DNA from: Nitrospirota bacterium
GTDB lineage: Bacteria; Nitrospirota; Nitrospiria; Nitrospirales; Nitrospiraceae
Direction of reading: 5' to 3'
Length of the DNA: 46,763 nt
Assembly (NCBI GenBank): GCA_020027965.1
Contig: JAHRHE010000031.1
Coordinates: forward strand, 1-46,763
Shown: positions 46,397 to 46,763 of the stretch, piece after piece
Position numbering within the stretch: the stretch's first letter is position 1
Layout of the letters: each line of letters starts with the position of its first letter
The notes under the pieces: generated by a model
Seen by the model: the letters and a program-made list of their open reading frames with translations, nothing else
Told to the model about the DNA's origin: nothing
Database searches by the model: none
Made by a program: the position numbers and the translations under genes

Positions 46397-46645
46397 ATGC
46401 CGACCAAGAATCCACGGGTCAATGTTGTTTTGGAAGAACCGCTGTATGAGGGACTCCGGCGATGGGCCAAGCGGGATGGGATCTCACTCTCGCTAAAGGT
46501 ACGAGACGTCGTGAAGGAGGCCTTGGAGGACGAGGAGGATCGGGAACTAGTTCGGTTCGCGGAGGAACGGGAGCGGACCTTCGACCGGACGAAAGCGCTG
46601 ACTCACGCCCAGACCTGGACCCATCGGCGCCGTCCGAGGCGTTGA
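46397..46645 (+). CDS. Antitoxin of a RelE/ParE-type pair
   Basis: This 82-residue protein opens MPTKNPRVNVVLEEPLYEGLRRWAKRDG, an Arc/MetJ-like ribbon-helix-helix pattern (a short beta strand with alternating residues, then two helices). A charged helical tail follows that would wrap the toxin. GGAGG precedes the ATG at 46397. Its TGA is immediately followed by the GTG of the next gene, as expected for a toxin-antitoxin operon. Confidence 0.78.
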   Translation: MPTKNPRVNVVLEEPLYEGLRRWAKRDGISLSLKVRDVVKEALEDEEDRELVRFAEERERTFDRTKALTHAQTWTHRRRPRR

Positions 46646-46763
46646 GTGCCCTTCACGCTCGTCTACCATCCCAGCGTGGCCGAGAAAGATGTGCCGTCGC
46701 TGCCTCTCAATGTTCACCATCGAATCTCCCGCGCCATCGAAACCCGCCTCGGCGAGGCTCCTG
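46646..46763 (+). CDS. RelE/ParE-family toxin, N-terminal part (cut by window end)
   Basis: A GTG directly after the antitoxin stop opens MPFTLVYHPSVAEKDVPSLP, followed by NVHHRISRAIETRLGEAP at the edge. The beta strand, helical hairpin with conserved hydrophobics, and RI..AIE.RL segment are typical of RelE/ParE toxins that cut mRNA or inhibit gyrase. The catalytic C-terminus lies outside the window, so the subgroup cannot be assigned. Confidence 0.72.
   Translation, partial: MPFTLVYHPSVAEKDVPSLPLNVHHRISRAIETRLGEAP

Overview
The window reads as a chromosomal segment of a GC-rich, double-membraned bacterium. The envelope evidence is an undecaprenyl-pyrophosphate phosphatase, LspA, MacAB-type and LolD/FtsX-type exporters, a LapA/LapB-like protein and an outer-membrane beta-barrel. 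The gene set (Thi4-type thiazole synthase with ThiC, HAF-repeat protein, DUF2157/DUF4824 pair, the rplU-rpmA-obgE-proB-nadD-rsfS order) fits a Nitrospirota-like organism. That assignment is inference from gene content, not a phylogeny.

Layout. 0.1-6.2 kb: a large secreted HAF/PKD protein, ygfZ with a degenerate receiver, a four-helix-bundle gene between short-period repeats, and a TPR protein. 6.4-9.5 kb: thi4 and thiC behind a complete TPP riboswitch and terminator. 9.5-14.0 kb: nadA, a damaged ileS and lspA. 14.1-19.7 kb: uppP, a helix-hairpin-helix lipoprotein and a macA-ATPase-permease exporter. 19.7-22.8 kb: a poorly conserved, structured stretch with small or broken genes and an ACT-domain protein. 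22.8-25.5 kb: rusA-like, mraZ, an HTH gene, an fmdB-like gene and comF. 25.7-30.4 kb: an ABC exporter whose ATPase and permease are separated by pyrD and a LuxR-type HTH gene. 30.5-36.9 kb: one long minus-strand operon, rplU(damaged)-rpmA-obgE-proB-nadD-rsfS-lapAB-bioB. 37.1-41.7 kb: ilvE, then the lower-glycolysis operon gap-pgk-tpiA-secG. 41.9-45.4 kb: a fluoride riboswitch in front of an outer-membrane protein, then DUF2157/DUF4824 genes. 45.6-46.8 kb: a small secreted protein and a toxin-antitoxin pair cut by the window end.

Two things stand out. First, a fluoride (crcB-motif) riboswitch with its terminator lies directly before a signal-peptide-bearing beta-barrel protein rather than a fluoride channel or a metabolic enzyme. 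Second, many intergenic regions are built from degenerate 6-7 bp words, each locus with its own word, usually as two inverted arms around a short core. Such arrays flank the four-helix-bundle gene, extend the P3 stem of the TPP riboswitch and supply stop codons to adjacent genes. Two loci 20 kb apart share a related 49-bp core, which points to a dispersed element family.

Two essential genes, ileS and rplU, each lack roughly 120-145 bp with a frame change at the joint. Assembly error is the leading explanation, and it should be excluded before biological meaning is drawn.
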